A model generated the notes under the pieces. It did not search any database, was not told the origin of the DNA, and saw nothing but the letters and a program-made list of their open reading frames with translations. From positions 343,435-407,434 of the forward strand of contig JAOSKE010000002.1 of the NCBI GenBank assembly GCA_027493775.1: 64,000 bases of DNA. Reading direction: 5' to 3'. The translations under genes were made by a program, and so were the position numbers. Numbering within the stretch: position 1 is the stretch's first letter; each line of letters begins with the position of its first letter. The stretch is from Kiritimatiellia bacterium (GTDB lineage: Bacteria > Verrucomicrobiota > Kiritimatiellia > CAIVKH01). Below are positions 37,012 to 48,268 of the stretch, one piece after another.

Positions 37012-38162
37012 CTACATTTCCTCATTCATCCACGCCTCGAAACGCGGGTCGTGGCGAACGGATTGGATGGCGGGGATATCGCGGCGGAACCAGGCGGCGG
37101 CGGATTGCCGGAAAATCGGCGGGACTTGCGCAAAGAGCTTCCAACCCGCGTCGGGGCCTTCCCGGTTATACGCGAGCGTGGCGCGAATGAGCAGCGCCTC
37201 CTGATCGCGCGCGCCCTGGAGCGCACCATCGGCAATGCGTTGCGCACGATCCAGGTCCCCGGCATAGAGGCAGAGATAAAAAGCATAGCGCGCAAAAGCC
37301 AAGCCGCGCTCGCCGGTGACGAAATCCATCAGTTGATCGAGGCGCTTCTCCGATGGATTGAGCAAGTAGGCCGTGATGGCCATGTCGTAGTACAGCCCCG
37401 GATTCGAGGCCCCCGCCTTCCGCATCTCCTGAAGAATGGGCAATGCCGCCGCGTAGTCCGACTTCTCCATCACCGGCCTAAGCTGCTCCAGTAGGGCCGT
37501 GAGCTTCGGCAGAGCGGCCGCCGCGTCCACGTTCGCGGGGAGGGAAAAAGGATGCGCGCACAGTCTGCAAGACCGGATGCAGACGTGACGCGCTCGACAA
37601 GTGCGCGCTCCAACTGCAAGCGCTTGCAAAATTCAAGCGCACTGACGCCGGGAAGTCCGGCGACCGTGCGCGACGCCGCGTCGTGGTCCTGCTTCCGGAC
37701 ATTCATCAAAAACTCGTAATAGAGAACCGTCAGATTTGCGGGCGCGGTGCGCACCGCGCGGCGCAAGTCTTTCTCCGCCCTCTTCTCATCGCCCAACAAA
37801 AGATATGTGCCGCAGCGCTCCGCAAGCAATTCACCCTGATTTGGAAACTCCACCAGCAGCCCGTTCAGCAATTCAAGCGCCAGCCCATAGGACCCGGTAT
37901 TGTTGAAAATTCGCACGGCAGCGCGACGAAGTAGCGGTGCATCCGGCGCAATGGTTAACGCTTCGCCAATGGATTGCCGCGCGTCCGCCATATCTCCGCG
38001 CGCGAGCGCGAGCAGCGCGTTGGAATAGGTGGCGGCGACCTGCTCGACCAGCGGCTGGGTATCCACCGCCGATGCCGTCTGTCGGGCAGGCGGTGCGGTA
38101 TAGGCCCACGGCTCCTCCGCATTCACCGCCGATACGGCGAGAAAAAGCGACAGGAACGCCAT
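37012..38162 (-). CDS. Secreted TPR-type protein (frameshift in A5 at 37545-37549)
   Basis: Read as one gene this encodes about 383 residues. The signal peptide MAFLSLFLAVSAVNA follows ATG 38162; an ATG at 38207 is an alternative. Repeated helix pairs (YSNALLALARGDMADARQSIGEAL, LELLNGLLVEFPNQGELLAERC, YAAALPILQEMRKAG, YAFYLCLYAGDLDRAQRIADGAL) indicate tetratricopeptide repeats for protein binding. After CARILF the frame changes. One more base in the run at 37545-37549 continues SLPANVDAAAALPKL. The protein lies upstream of the CsgG/PEGA gene on the same strand. Confidence 0.72.
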
Positions 38163-38383
38163 CCGCGCGCGCCCGCAGCGTCTTTGAAAAACAGAGCAAA
38201 CCCACATGCCAGTACGATGCGCCGACAGCGAAGCGTTGGGCAATCCAAAACTATTTCGCAAACAGGCTGCCTCGGCATACCGTGGAGGCTTCAAGACCAC
38301 CCTGCCGCAACCGACATAATTTCATTATTGCGCGACATGCGAAAAAGTCAGACAATCCCCACAAGTTAAGAGAGCTTACATAA

Positions 38384-39407
38384 ATGGCCCGCACGACAAT
38401 TAAAGATATAGCGCAGGAATGTGGCGTTTCGCTCAGCACCGTTTCACTTGTCCTGAACAACAACCCGCGAATCAGCCCTGCAACGCGAGAAAAAGTGCTT
38501 AAAGCCGTTGAACGGCATCAGTATCAGCCCAACGCCTTCGCCCGCAGTCTCGCATCCCGCCAGAGTAGCATCATCAGCGTTGTTTTGCCCGACCTGAACC
38601 ATGTTTTTGCCGACCCCTATTTCGGCGAGATCGTAAGCGGCATCTATGATCGTGCGTCGGAATTGGGCTACAAGGTGATGCTGGACGTCGCGAACCATCG
38701 CTTTGTCTCTACCGGCGAATACATCAACACCCTGAAATCGAAACGGGCAGATGCCACACTCTTTATCGGATCGTCCATCTACGACACCTATCTCGATCAA
38801 ATCGAGAAAGAGGGCCTCGCGTTCATCCTCGTGAACCACTACATGCCGGGACGCGACATCAGCTACATCGCCGCGGATTACAAAGAAACCGCGCGACTTG
38901 CTGCCGAACATCTTTTGGGCCTCGGCCACCGCTGCATTGGATTCCTCAGCGGCACCACCACCAACACCGCGCTTGATCTTCGAGCAAGTTTCATTGACGC
39001 CTGCGTGGCGGGCGGAATCAAGGAGACAGACGTCCCGTGGGCGGACGCATGGTTCACCGAACAAGGCGGCTACGAAGCCGCGCAATGGTTGATTGAGCGC
39101 TATCCCAATATGACCGCAATGATGGGCGGCAACGACAAAATGGCGATCGGCGCCATGCGCTACCTCAGCCAGAAAAAAACTGCGTGTGCCGGAGGACATT
39201 TCGATTATCGGAGTGGACGACATTCCCGCAGCCTCCTTCACCCACCCCGGACTGACGACCATCCGGCACGACCTCTTCCACATCGGCAGCCTCGCGGTGG
39301 ACTCCGCGTTGGCGCTGTTCAACCAGGAAGCGAAGCAGCTTCAGAAGACCCTGCCCGTCCAGCTTATCGTTCGTGAATCCACCGGCCCTGCGGCAACGCG
39401 GGGATAG
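38384..39407 (+). CDS. LacI-family transcriptional regulator (frameshift in A7 at 39173-39179)
   Basis: The reconstructed length is 340 residues, normal for LacI. The N-terminal HTH TIKDIAQECGVSLSTVSLVLN and hinge YQPNAFARSLASRQS are followed by a periplasmic-binding-like sensor domain (DPYFGEIVSGIYDRASELGYKVML). After RYLSQKK the frame shifts; with one A fewer it continues LRVPEDISIIGVDDIPAASF to the stop at 39407. IIGVDD and HPGLTTIRHD are family landmarks in the C-terminal lobe. ATG 38384 follows AGAGAG. The likely effector is a sugar; targets are not visible. The NYN gene starts 5 bp later. Confidence 0.9.
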
Positions 39408-39411
39408 CCCC

Positions 39412-39876
39412 GTGTACCGCCGACTGATCATAGACGGCTACAATCTTCTCTATCGCGATTCCTCGTTCCAGCGGTTGCGGGAACAGGATTTTCAGACAGC
39501 CCGCGAGCGACTCATTCGTAAAATAGATCGCCTTGCTGACGGTCTCGCCGAGCGCGTTGAAGTCGTTTTTGATGGAAGCATCGCGAGCCGCGAGCAGTTT
39601 CGCACCGGAAAAGTTCATCTCGTTTATTCACCCGTCCACAAAACCGCCGATACGGTAATCGAGCAGATGGTCCACGCCGATCCAGCGCCGACCGAAATTT
39701 GCGTCGTCACGGGCGACCGTCCAGAGCGACAAACCGTAAGCGCCCGCGACGCACAAACCATGTCCTGCATATCCTTCATTGAGTGGCTCAATCGGCTGGA
39801 CAAGGACATCACCCGCCATCAAAAGAAATCCCCACCCCGCAACTTCACGCTCGGCGATTTTTTTCCTTCGAACTAG
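39412..39876 (+). CDS. NYN-domain (YacP-like) ribonuclease
   Basis: The product is about 154 residues from GTG 39412 (VYRRLIIDGYNLLYRD), which follows GGGGA and sits just after the LacI stop. RLIIDGYNLL is the first acidic strand of the NYN/PIN-like fold. VEVVFDGS and ICVVTGDRPERQTV hold the later acidic residues. Relatives such as Rae1/YacP cleave mRNA on the ribosome. The family match is clear, but the substrate is inferred. Confidence 0.85.
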   Translation: MYRRLIIDGYNLLYRDSSFQRLREQDFQTARERLIRKIDRLADGLAERVEVVFDGSIASREQFRTGKVHLVYSPVHKTADTVIEQMVHADPAPTEICVVTGDRPERQTVSARDAQTMSCISFIEWLNRLDKDITRHQKKSPPRNFTLGDFFPSN

Positions 39877-40588
39877 GAATTGCGTATGGCGCGGCTTGTT
39901 TTCTGTAGCCACGTCCGCCGTCGCCGGGGGCTATGGCGGGACAGGGGCGCTGACTGCGGTGTGGTTTGAATTTAACCACAAAAGACACAAAACGCACAAA
40001 ACAGCGCAAGGCGTGATGAGTTTTTAACCACAGAATACGCGGAAAGGAATCAGTTCTGTTGCCCACGATTGTGTTGTGGTTGGTAGGGCGCGACTGCCAG
40101 GCGCGCCGCAGGGGATGTGGGACTCACAACCGAAGGAAGAAATTCCAATTATGGTGCGTTTTGAGTTTGTGGAAAACGTTCCGGCCCGCCCGGCGGTCGG
40201 GCCCTACCCAAAGAGGCATTTCGCTGTGTGGTTCACGATTTCACTGTACTTGGTAGGGCGCGACCGCTGGGCGCGCCGCAGGAGTTCTACGGTTTACAAC
40301 CGAAGGCTGATAATAAACCGATTTGGAACGTCGTGATTAATCGTGAACGTTTAGACCGCTCTCAACGCGTCCGCCGTCGCCGGTGGCTATGGCGGGACAG
40401 GGGCGCTGACCGCGGGATTAGGCAAATAGATTCCGGCAACAAACACGTCCCGAACGACTTACTGCGCCCCCATCAATCATCAACCAATCAATCGCCCCAG
40501 CCCCTCTTACAGGAAAGTTGCGCACGGGCCCAAAATTTGTCCCGATTCAAACAGCCGTTTCCTGCCATTTTTTCCCACAAAAATGCTA
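39877..40588. repeat. Repeat-rich convergent gap
   Basis: This contains one full GC-rich doublet repeat (40082-40208), a half copy starting at 40252, AT-rich ACCACAAAAGACACAAAACG runs, and the dispersed motif GCGCACGGGCCCAAAATTT (about 40514-40532). No gene is credible. Confidence 0.65.
40082..40208. repeat. REPIN-like doublet repeat, copy 1
   Basis: The 127-bp unit has inverted GC-rich ends. It begins GGTAGGGCGCGACTGC and ends GCGGTCGGGCCCTACC, with a less GC-rich centre containing ACAACCGAAGG. It is in inverted orientation to the copies at 50 kb. Confidence 0.75.
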
Positions 40589-43500
40589 TCAGGGTTTCGT
40601 GAACTGGACGCGATAGAATTGACTCGGTCCCGGCAGCGGTTCGAACCAAATCCTGTTCGTTCCATTTTCGTAACTGCTATGGAACGGCGTTACCGGATTC
40701 CACGTTGGCGAACCTGAAAGGGACGATGCGCCGTAGGGTTGAACCAACCATGAGTTCGTATTCCCTGCCGTCACGATCGTGATGTTCGTCGTCCAAATAA
40801 CCCGTTCGACCCAAACATTCGGTGGCTCAGAGACATCCTCGTCTCCATACGATTGCCCATCATTCATAGCACCGGGGGAAACGGGAACCTCGGTCGTCCA
40901 AGTAAAGTTACTATACGTCGTACCCGCGCCAAGGAGTGAAAGGCCGATTCCATCATCAAACGGGTCATCAATTACCGGGACCTGGTCAAAGTCTGGGCTT
41001 GCTCCATTAAACGATAGCGCCTGCTCAACTCCCCCGCCCTCGTTTAGCAGCTTGATGCCAAGTGGTTTCGCCTTCCAAAGGTCGTTGGTTAAAAACATTC
41101 GCGCATTATCAACACCCTGTTCGCCCAGCACCCAGAAACCCAATGGAGGCGTTGCGGAAAGAGTCGTTATCCCATTCTGAATCACATACCGATCAAACAG
41201 CAGCATCGCGTTTCCATTTTCGTAGATGGCATAATAAAGCTCAATGCTCCAACCCCAAAGATTGAAGCTTGGTGGACCTGCCAGCTCTATGAAGGCGGAT
41301 TCGCCCCACCCCCAACTGTTGTCATATTTCACTTCATTGATCCAGACCTGACCTGATTGGGTGCGTGGGATCGCGAAGAATGCGGGAGCGCTTGGCCCAT
41401 CCGCTGGATAGAAACGCGGGGAGTTTGCACTAGCGCCCGGCCCAGTGAAATCAACTCGAACATAATACTGAACAACCGTTCCTGTGGAATAAGGCCCAAG
41501 GCTGCTCGCTGTGGTGTATTGAGTAAAGTTCGTCACAAGCATGGGGAGCGCCGTGAAAGCGCCGTTTGTTCCCATCCGATAGTATGTGTTTACACTCGAT
41601 ACCCTTGCGCCGTAGAGCGGGGAGAGCTGCGCCATAATATCAATTGTATCGTTTGTAAATGGCGCACTCGGCTCATGGTAAGCGAAGAGCTGCACATCCG
41701 CCGGGGGCTGCGGAACCGTAATCGCAATATTATCAATCATTGCACGGCCGACGCCTGCGCTGTGATAAATTCGAAAGACGGCGGGTTGCTCCAGATTCAG
41801 CGTGTATTCGTACGCCTTATAACCGCTGGAAGAACTGGGCGCGTCGGTGAGGGTCTCAAGGGTAATCCATGTTGCGCCATTATTTGTGGAGTATTGAACC
41901 GCCAACTGAGGGACCGTATCGGTCAGCCACTTCGCGTACATAAAGGAAATCGTCCCAATCCCATCGAGAAAACGTGGGGACTGGATATAGTTGCCAACCG
42001 TATTGTTCAGGCGCAGCGACTGGAGGTCGAAGCCATTTTCCGTATTCACAATCGCGTTCGTAATCGTCCAGCCCTGATACAAAGCGACGCCATTCCCATA
42101 CTGGGTTTTCGTCGGCCATGTATCAAAGTTCTGTTCTCGAACTTCTTCCGCGCGTTCGGGTGCGCGAATGACAATGTCATCAATCAGGATGTCCTGAGCT
42201 GGCTGAGGCCCAGAGGGCGCACCGTGAATAATCACGTCATCAAATGAAATGTTTCCGCCCGCTCTCAGTTGATAGACAAATCGGATTCGAGTTGCAGACG
42301 AAGGGACTGCGATGTTTGTCGTCGTCGCAGAATTAATCATTCCCGTAATTCCTCGCACGACTTGCCACGTCCCTCCAACCAACGCCTCGACATTCAGTTG
42401 TGAGGCCGGGTTGATCGTTTGCCCTTTCAGCCAAAAATAGACATTCGTGGGATTGACCAACTCGGGCGTTTCAATGGTATGGCCAGTTGCCTGCAGCTTC
42501 AAAGAAGGCGCCTCTCGTCCAAAATTACCCGCACTGGTGTACACATCAATACCCCTGGTAAAAGTCCAGCCATCGGGGGGTGTTGCGCCAGCTCCGAAGC
42601 CCTCATCAATCAATACTGATGGCCCGCTCGCCGCGTTGCTAGCGCTCGCATTGACCAAGCGAACATAACGAGGCTCCGGCTGATAAAGGGAAAATTCATA
42701 GGGCATCCAGGTGGGACTACCAATCGGATCCGATGTGTGAACTGTTGTCCATGTGACTGCATCCGGTGATTCCTGAACCCAAAGAACACCTGGAGCGGAT
42801 CCATTTGTGCCGCGCGCGGCCTTTAACGAGATGGTGCCGTAGCCCTCTTCCAACAAGGGTGATTGCAGGTAGTTTGTATGCCCGCCAGCCGGACGAGGGA
42901 GCACGGCGCTCGGCGCAGTGAATGCACCGACATCGAACACTCGCCCGGTACAAAGCGTCCAAAAATCGAAGGTGTGACAGCCGTTTGTATAAAGGTAGCT
43001 ATTTGTCCAAGCGCTAAAGTTCTGACTCCTTCCCGGCTCAACCCGTGGAAGAATTTCGATATTATCTATGAGGAAAAGATTGGTGCCAGCAGTGACACGG
43101 ATATCCAAAACATGTTGTTCCGATCCGCCCGACGGGAGCGTCAGCGAAAAAAAGGCCATACGATTGCTGGATTATGTCGCTAATCGTAGCAACACTCTGA
43201 AAGGTGTCACCCGTCCCCGTCGGACTGACTCGCACCTCAACACTGACAGGATCAACTGGAGCATTATTCGTCTCACTCGCCGCATTCCCGTTGCGATACC
43301 TGAATTCAATACGCTCTATGCCCGCATCAATATACGGACTCCGAATGGAGCCGTTTGTTCGCAAGGCGAGTGAACGCCCGATGTACGCGAGCGACGTGTT
43401 TGTTACAACAGCGGCGCCTGCTGCACTCCACCCCCCGCGCACGAGAGTACCCGTTGTTTTAAAGTTCCATGCCTCAAAATACTGGTTCTGCCGCGGTATC

Positions 43501-44408
43501 GCCCGCATCGCAAGATCATCAATCTGCAAGGTTCCACGGTTTCCACCCCCACTAACATTCACTGTCGCGCGCGCCCATGCGGTATTGGTTGGCGCAGGCC
43601 CCCGAGCGATCGCCTGATGCCAGTCTTCGTCAAAATTAAAGGGAATCTTAGCGGCTATCTCTCCGATTTTTACTTCTTTGTGCGCATCGAAAAACTCGAT
43701 TTTCACCTCTTGCACGGCGGAGGTCCATGGGCCGAAGTCGCCGGGGCCGTCCATCCAAAACCACGCGGAAAACTCATAGTCAAAGTCCTCGCCAGCCGGA
43801 GCATCCTGCCAAACACCGCCGCCACCTTGTCCAACGAACATTTCTTTTAACGCGCTCCGATAACGCCAATCCACCCAGCCGGAATTGCCAAAACGGTCGC
43901 CGTACGCCATAGCGGGTCGCCATTTCCAGCCGTACGCCTCGTTCGTGTTCACGGCATCAGCAATATCGAAGCCGCCATTACGAACAAGATTTCCATTTTC
44001 GCCGTTATAGACATAGCCGAGGAGTTCGACCCTGAACTGATTCGCTGTTTCATCCAGGCGAAAGCGGTAAAATCCATCAGTCAGATTCGTCAGCGTAATA
44101 TTGCCGCCCCCCTTGGTCACCGTGCCAGTCATCGGCGCCTGCCCGACCTTTCCGCTTGAACCCCAGTTGTCAGTCCACCCCCCATTGGCTGTGAACTTGA
44201 AACCGTTTGTTGGAGGGGTGAGAAACATGACTGTTTCCCAGACACCATTTGAGACCAGATACATGTTATTGGCCGATGGATTCCAGCCCGTCCAATCACC
44301 CGCAAGGCTCATGGAAGAGTAAGCAGAGGTATAGTGCACCGGTTGCGCAGAACTCGAAACAACAAGGAGCGCAAGAGATGAAACAGTAAAGAAAACGCGT
44401 TTGATCAT
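40589..44408 (-). CDS. Large secreted protein, 1272 residues, lamin-tail-like C-terminal region (frameshift in A7 at 43147-43153)
   Basis: Read as one gene it has signal peptide MIKRVFFTVSSLALLVV. An N-terminal E-set-like module follows (AGDWTGWNPSANNMYLVSNG, FKFTANGGWTDNWG), then several beta-sandwich blocks, each ending in an LFIDNI/MIDNIAI-type line typical of secreted adhesins and CBM-like modules. A lamin-tail-like domain is near 930-1010 (VWINEVKYDNSWGWGESAFIEL). The frame breaks after QQSYGLF; one base less in A7 continues SLTLPSGGSEQHVLDIRV. It lies 79 bp after the pseudopilin operon on the same strand and is a candidate cargo for that system. Confidence 0.75.
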
Positions 44409-44487
44409 GACTAAACCCTGTTTTTAACTACCCCAAATCCCCAAATCTGACAAGCCAGCCACCGGAATTTGGCGCTGCATTCGGCTC

Positions 44488-45231
44488 TCAATTCGAGGTT
44501 TGAGCACAATCAATCGTCTTAACGACCCCGGTAAGCGGATTCACACGAATAGCCCAAACAGCCGGATTGGCTTTCCATGCGATTTTAATCGATTTCCCCG
44601 CGCCCGCGGCCACGGCCACCCCTTCGACGAGATAAAAATCGAAATCAGTAACGGTGTATCCGCCTCCCTTCGCCTCGAGCGGACGTCCTGCCGGAGTGAA
44701 GCGAAGCGCAGTAATATCTTTTCCAGTGCTCTCGCTATACGGAAAGGGGATTTGATCAGGAGCATAATACACATCGAGGGACCTGAATGCGTTTTTCGTG
44801 TCTTTGTAACACGGCGGCATGTTGGGCCTGGTGCCCTGAAGCGAAGCGTTTTCCTCATAAAAATACACGCCAGCCGGGAGATAGACCCAATCCTTGATGT
44901 ATCCTTTGGAACGAGAATACACGGCGTAGGAACGCAACGCCTTGTAGTACTGATTCGTGCCTGAATCGGAATATTTCTGCATGTGATCGTCCGGATAGAC
45001 CAGAAACACTTCCTCATTATTCGCAATGGCCCATTGCCGAGTCAACGCAACAGTCGAGCGCAACTCGTTGACCGCTGCGCGCATTTTGCTTCCGCGGCCA
45101 ATATCTTCAAAACGCGGCAAAGCAATGGCAATCATAATCGCCATGATTGAAATAACGATCAGCAACTCCACGAGTGTAAAACCCGCATATCTGATTTCAC
45201 ACTCTGTGCAACGGTGATTTTGCTCGGTCAT
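44488..45231 (-). CDS. GspH-like minor pseudopilin
   Basis: The 247-residue product has a type IV pilin-like leader: CEIRYAGFTLVELLIVISIM with the prepilin peptidase site G|FTLVE and a conserved Glu at +5. The rest matches the GspH layout (AAVNELRSTVALTRQWAIANN, later NPLTGVVK). It is the last of six pseudopilin genes and lies 14 bp after the GspK-like gene. Confidence 0.85.
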   Translation of the reverse strand: MTEQNHRCTECEIRYAGFTLVELLIVISIMAIMIAIALPRFEDIGRGSKMRAAVNELRSTVALTRQWAIANNEEVFLVYPDDHMQKYSDSGTNQYYKALRSYAVYSRSKGYIKDWVYLPAGVYFYEENASLQGTRPNMPPCYKDTKNAFRSLDVYYAPDQIPFPYSESTGKDITALRFTPAGRPLEAKGGGYTVTDFDFYLVEGVAVAAGAGKSIKIAWKANPAVWAIRVNPLTGVVKTIDCAQTSN

Positions 45232-45245
45232 GTCCTGATCCTAAC

Positions 45246-47402
45246 TTACAGATTCTTATAGAACCTCAAGAGCGTTTTGTTTGTTTGGTTCGCCGGATCA
45301 TCAAATTCAGGGTCGCGCCAAACTATTGCGACAGCCCGCTGTTCAACCCCCGTCGCGCCGCCTGGCGTGATAGACTGACCATAAAGGAAAATCGTAAAGA
45401 GGTTTTGACGGTAGCTAAAGAGATTCGCGGAGTTGCGAATGATCGCCTCGCGCGTGGCATCATTGCTCAGAGCGAGGGTCGTTAGCTCGCCGTTAATCCC
45501 GTTAATCAAGCCCTGATCGAACTGTCCCAGGAGCGAAAGTTTTCTGTTTTTTTCGCGCGTTTGATCCGGCCCCATTTGTTGGATCAGGTTATCTGCCAAC
45601 GAAAACGCTGCATTCACTGTCACCGTCGGACCGCCCGCCTCCGGCGCAACATCCAACCAATTCGCGTAAAACACCGATGCGAGAGCGGCGCGGTTCGTCG
45701 AATTGATATTAACGAGGCCCCGCCGCACCTGATTAGTGGTATCAAGCGTAAAGTAATCCAGAACCGGATGAAGCGGCTGTCCCGGCGTGTTGTATAGCGC
45801 AATGGTTCGCCACGGCTGGCCTACGGATAAAAAGCCAAGTTCACCAACAGTGCCCAGACCAACGCCGAGCTTGAACTGGTCAAGAGGAAAGTCGCGCACA
45901 TACATTGTGGAAGGGCCTTCGCCCATATCTTTCAATTTCTGGGGATTATTCATCTGCCCCGGCGTTCCAGCTGTCGCGCTGAATTCGAGCGGAAGCCAAG
46001 CGTCAGTGCGATGGTTTAGTCGCGGGTCTGAAACTTGAAAAGAAGAACGCTGATCCTGGCCAGCGCCAGCGATAAGATTCGCAGTGCCGATGGGCCTCGC
46101 CTTGTCAACCTTCGAACCTCGGTTGTCAAGTACAAAAAGGTCTCCATCAAGGTTCACCCGCACTGCCATTCGGCCATTATTTAGCGGCACATTGGTCGCG
46201 ATGCGCTGCCACTGAAAGGTCGTGAGGGCAAAAGAATTGGGCACGTGATTCGTTGGGATGGTGCGCTGATAAACGCCCGGAGGTAAAAGGCTCGTATCCG
46301 GATCAGGAATTAATTTTTGAAGCAGCGCACCTGCGGCGCCTGCCGGGGAAAACTTAACGGCGCCCGAATCCATTGAAATTTGTGAGCCGGTATTGGTACG
46401 ATCTGCGAAGGGGAACCACGTTTCAACAGTCATGTACACATTATAGGTCGAAACCGTCTTCATCTCGCTCTCTATTTCTCGCACGGCATTCTGCAGACTG
46501 TTCGAAAAAATAACCTCATTAATCATCGGAACAGCTTCCGTGTTAAAGCTTTCAAGCGAGCGTGGATCACTATCTGTATCTACATAATCCAATAAATTGT
46601 CGAATACCTCCTGTGGATTCGCCACGCCACTTTTTTGCAGCGCTTCAGTGATCTCATCCCTGCGGCTTTCCAGTTCATCCGCATCACCACCCAAATAAAC
46701 CTTTTCCTTGCCCTCAGGGTCATAGTCGAAGCCGTATCGGGAGTACGTGAATATACTGCGTGGCGGATTATTCGATGCAATAACAGACGCTTTGACACCC
46801 GCATAATACAGCTCAGCAAGCGTATCCACGCGCGACCACGTGTTTGAACGATAATCGAGAAAATCGCTCAGCGTCTTGATCTCCGTCAAGATAGATGGAG
46901 AAATCTGAATTTCGCGCCCTCCCCCGAATCCACGGTGCCGATTCGTAAGGCTTCCGAGGTTAATATCCACCAGCCCGGAAGAATCCATCGCCAGATACCC
47001 TACTCTTCCGACCACGGTGGTTCCGACAGTAACATCTCGCAGAAAAATCGAAGACGGCAACGATGACGTGTAATTCGCAGGAGCGTAGCGAGCCGCAATG
47101 CCCTTCAGGAGATTGCTTTCGACGATCCTCCCGGCGCCTTGATTATAGTACATCAGCGAGGGGGGATACAGGCTCGAACTACTCAGCATTTCCTCGTCAA
47201 TATCGTCCAGTGCGCGGGACAGCGCGACATTCAACAATTGCCGCGCGCGCGTTGTCTCGGCGTACGAGTTTGTGGCCAGACGCTCTATCCGCATGCTGAT
47301 CATCAAGCTCACGGCCAAAACAGCGAGAACGGCCACAAAGCCCAGCACGATGACAAGCGCGATGCCCGCGCGGTTGGATTGATTTTTGAGCCGTTTCATC
47401 AT
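45246..47402 (-). CDS. GspK-like large minor pseudopilin
   Basis: The 718-residue product has an N-terminal RAGIALVIVLGFVAVLAVLAVSL segment without the +5 Glu, as in GspK proteins, which cap the pseudopilus tip. Two helical regions resembling the GspK SAM-like part are visible: LSDFLDYRSNTWSRVDTLAEL and RRGLVNINSTNRAALASVFY. It is about twice the usual GspK length (300-350). The middle insert is beta-rich and may be a specialised tip module. The start overlaps the GspJ-like stop by 4 bp. Confidence 0.8.
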   Translation of the reverse strand: MMKRLKNQSNRAGIALVIVLGFVAVLAVLAVSLMISMRIERLATNSYAETTRARQLLNVALSRALDDIDEEMLSSSSLYPPSLMYYNQGAGRIVESNLLKGIAARYAPANYTSSLPSSIFLRDVTVGTTVVGRVGYLAMDSSGLVDINLGSLTNRHRGFGGGREIQISPSILTEIKTLSDFLDYRSNTWSRVDTLAELYYAGVKASVIASNNPPRSIFTYSRYGFDYDPEGKEKVYLGGDADELESRRDEITEALQKSGVANPQEVFDNLLDYVDTDSDPRSLESFNTEAVPMINEVIFSNSLQNAVREIESEMKTVSTYNVYMTVETWFPFADRTNTGSQISMDSGAVKFSPAGAAGALLQKLIPDPDTSLLPPGVYQRTIPTNHVPNSFALTTFQWQRIATNVPLNNGRMAVRVNLDGDLFVLDNRGSKVDKARPIGTANLIAGAGQDQRSSFQVSDPRLNHRTDAWLPLEFSATAGTPGQMNNPQKLKDMGEGPSTMYVRDFPLDQFKLGVGLGTVGELGFLSVGQPWRTIALYNTPGQPLHPVLDYFTLDTTNQVRRGLVNINSTNRAALASVFYANWLDVAPEAGGPTVTVNAAFSLADNLIQQMGPDQTREKNRKLSLLGQFDQGLINGINGELTTLALSNDATREAIIRNSANLFSYRQNLFTIFLYGQSITPGGATGVEQRAVAIVWRDPEFDDPANQTNKTLLRFYKNL

Positions 47403-48268
47403 GGGTAGCTATGATCAAAAAACGCAAACTTGTTGGGGAAATAGATTCGCTGATAATAGCGCCGAACTGCTGATTCGACAAAATCAACCACAGCTTCGGC
47501 CTTGGGGTTTTTGAAGGCCTCAGCAAGCGCGGCAGCGCGGATCGCATCGGCCTCCGACATTGTTTCCAGGTAAATATCCATACAGAACAATGGTTGCAAA
47601 CCGCCCACACCACGGGAGTCCCAATTGCTAACACGCGTGCCATTCTCATCGGAATAAGCAAAGACTTCGAATGTCCGCACGTTTTCGAGCAAAACCGCGC
47701 GCCTAGTTCTTGCGTTTCCCGGTCCAGAAGGCAGTGACCCTTTCGATCCGGACCAGTCCAAGCCCGCCTGCCCCTCCATATAGCTGTTCCAGAATAGCCC
47801 GTGCTTCGGCGCCTGGGAATCCCGCCATAACGCGTACCGGTATTTGGCGTTCTCTGGAGCATCCGTCAGGCCTTCATAGTTTTGAATGAAATAAGTGATT
47901 TGCACGCCCTCGCGAACATTGGTCTCTACACCAAAATCGCTGCTCCCCGAGACAAACCAAATCTCATCCGAGTCAAATCCAAAGTTAATTCTACCCTTTT
48001 CGGGGGCCTCGTAACGCATCGTTAATAAAGCATTCGGATTGCTTTGAGGATTTTCAAACAAGGCAGCGCTCAGCTCTCTGGTCATGAAGTCCATCGCCGC
48101 CCGCGCCGCAGCATCTCGCTCGGCCTGTTTATTTGTCTCTTGATAGGCTTTTGTTGTGGAGGCAAATATCTTGCCCATCGAAAGCACGATTAATAACAAG
48201 ATCACAACTGAGGCCATGACCTCAATCAGCGTAAATCCGCAAATAGACTTTTGTTTATCGGAAGCCAT
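47399..48268 (-). CDS. GspJ-like minor pseudopilin
   Basis: The product is about 289 residues from ATG 48268, with leader SICGFTLIEVMASVVILLLI: cleavage G|FTLIE, Glu +5. The following region (RDAAARAAMDFMTRELSAAL) is typical of GspJ. The start lies within the 3' end of the GspI-like gene (14-bp overlap), the usual I-J-K coupling. Confidence 0.85.
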   Translation of the reverse strand: MASDKQKSICGFTLIEVMASVVILLLIVLSMGKIFASTTKAYQETNKQAERDAAARAAMDFMTRELSAALFENPQSNPNALLTMRYEAPEKGRINFGFDSDEIWFVSGSSDFGVETNVREGVQITYFIQNYEGLTDAPENAKYRYALWRDSQAPKHGLFWNSYMEGQAGLDWSGSKGSLPSGPGNARTRRAVLLENVRTFEVFAYSDENGTRVSNWDSRGVGGLQPLFCMDIYLETMSEADAIRAAALAEAFKNPKAEAVVDFVESAVRRYYQRIYFPNKFAFFDHSYP

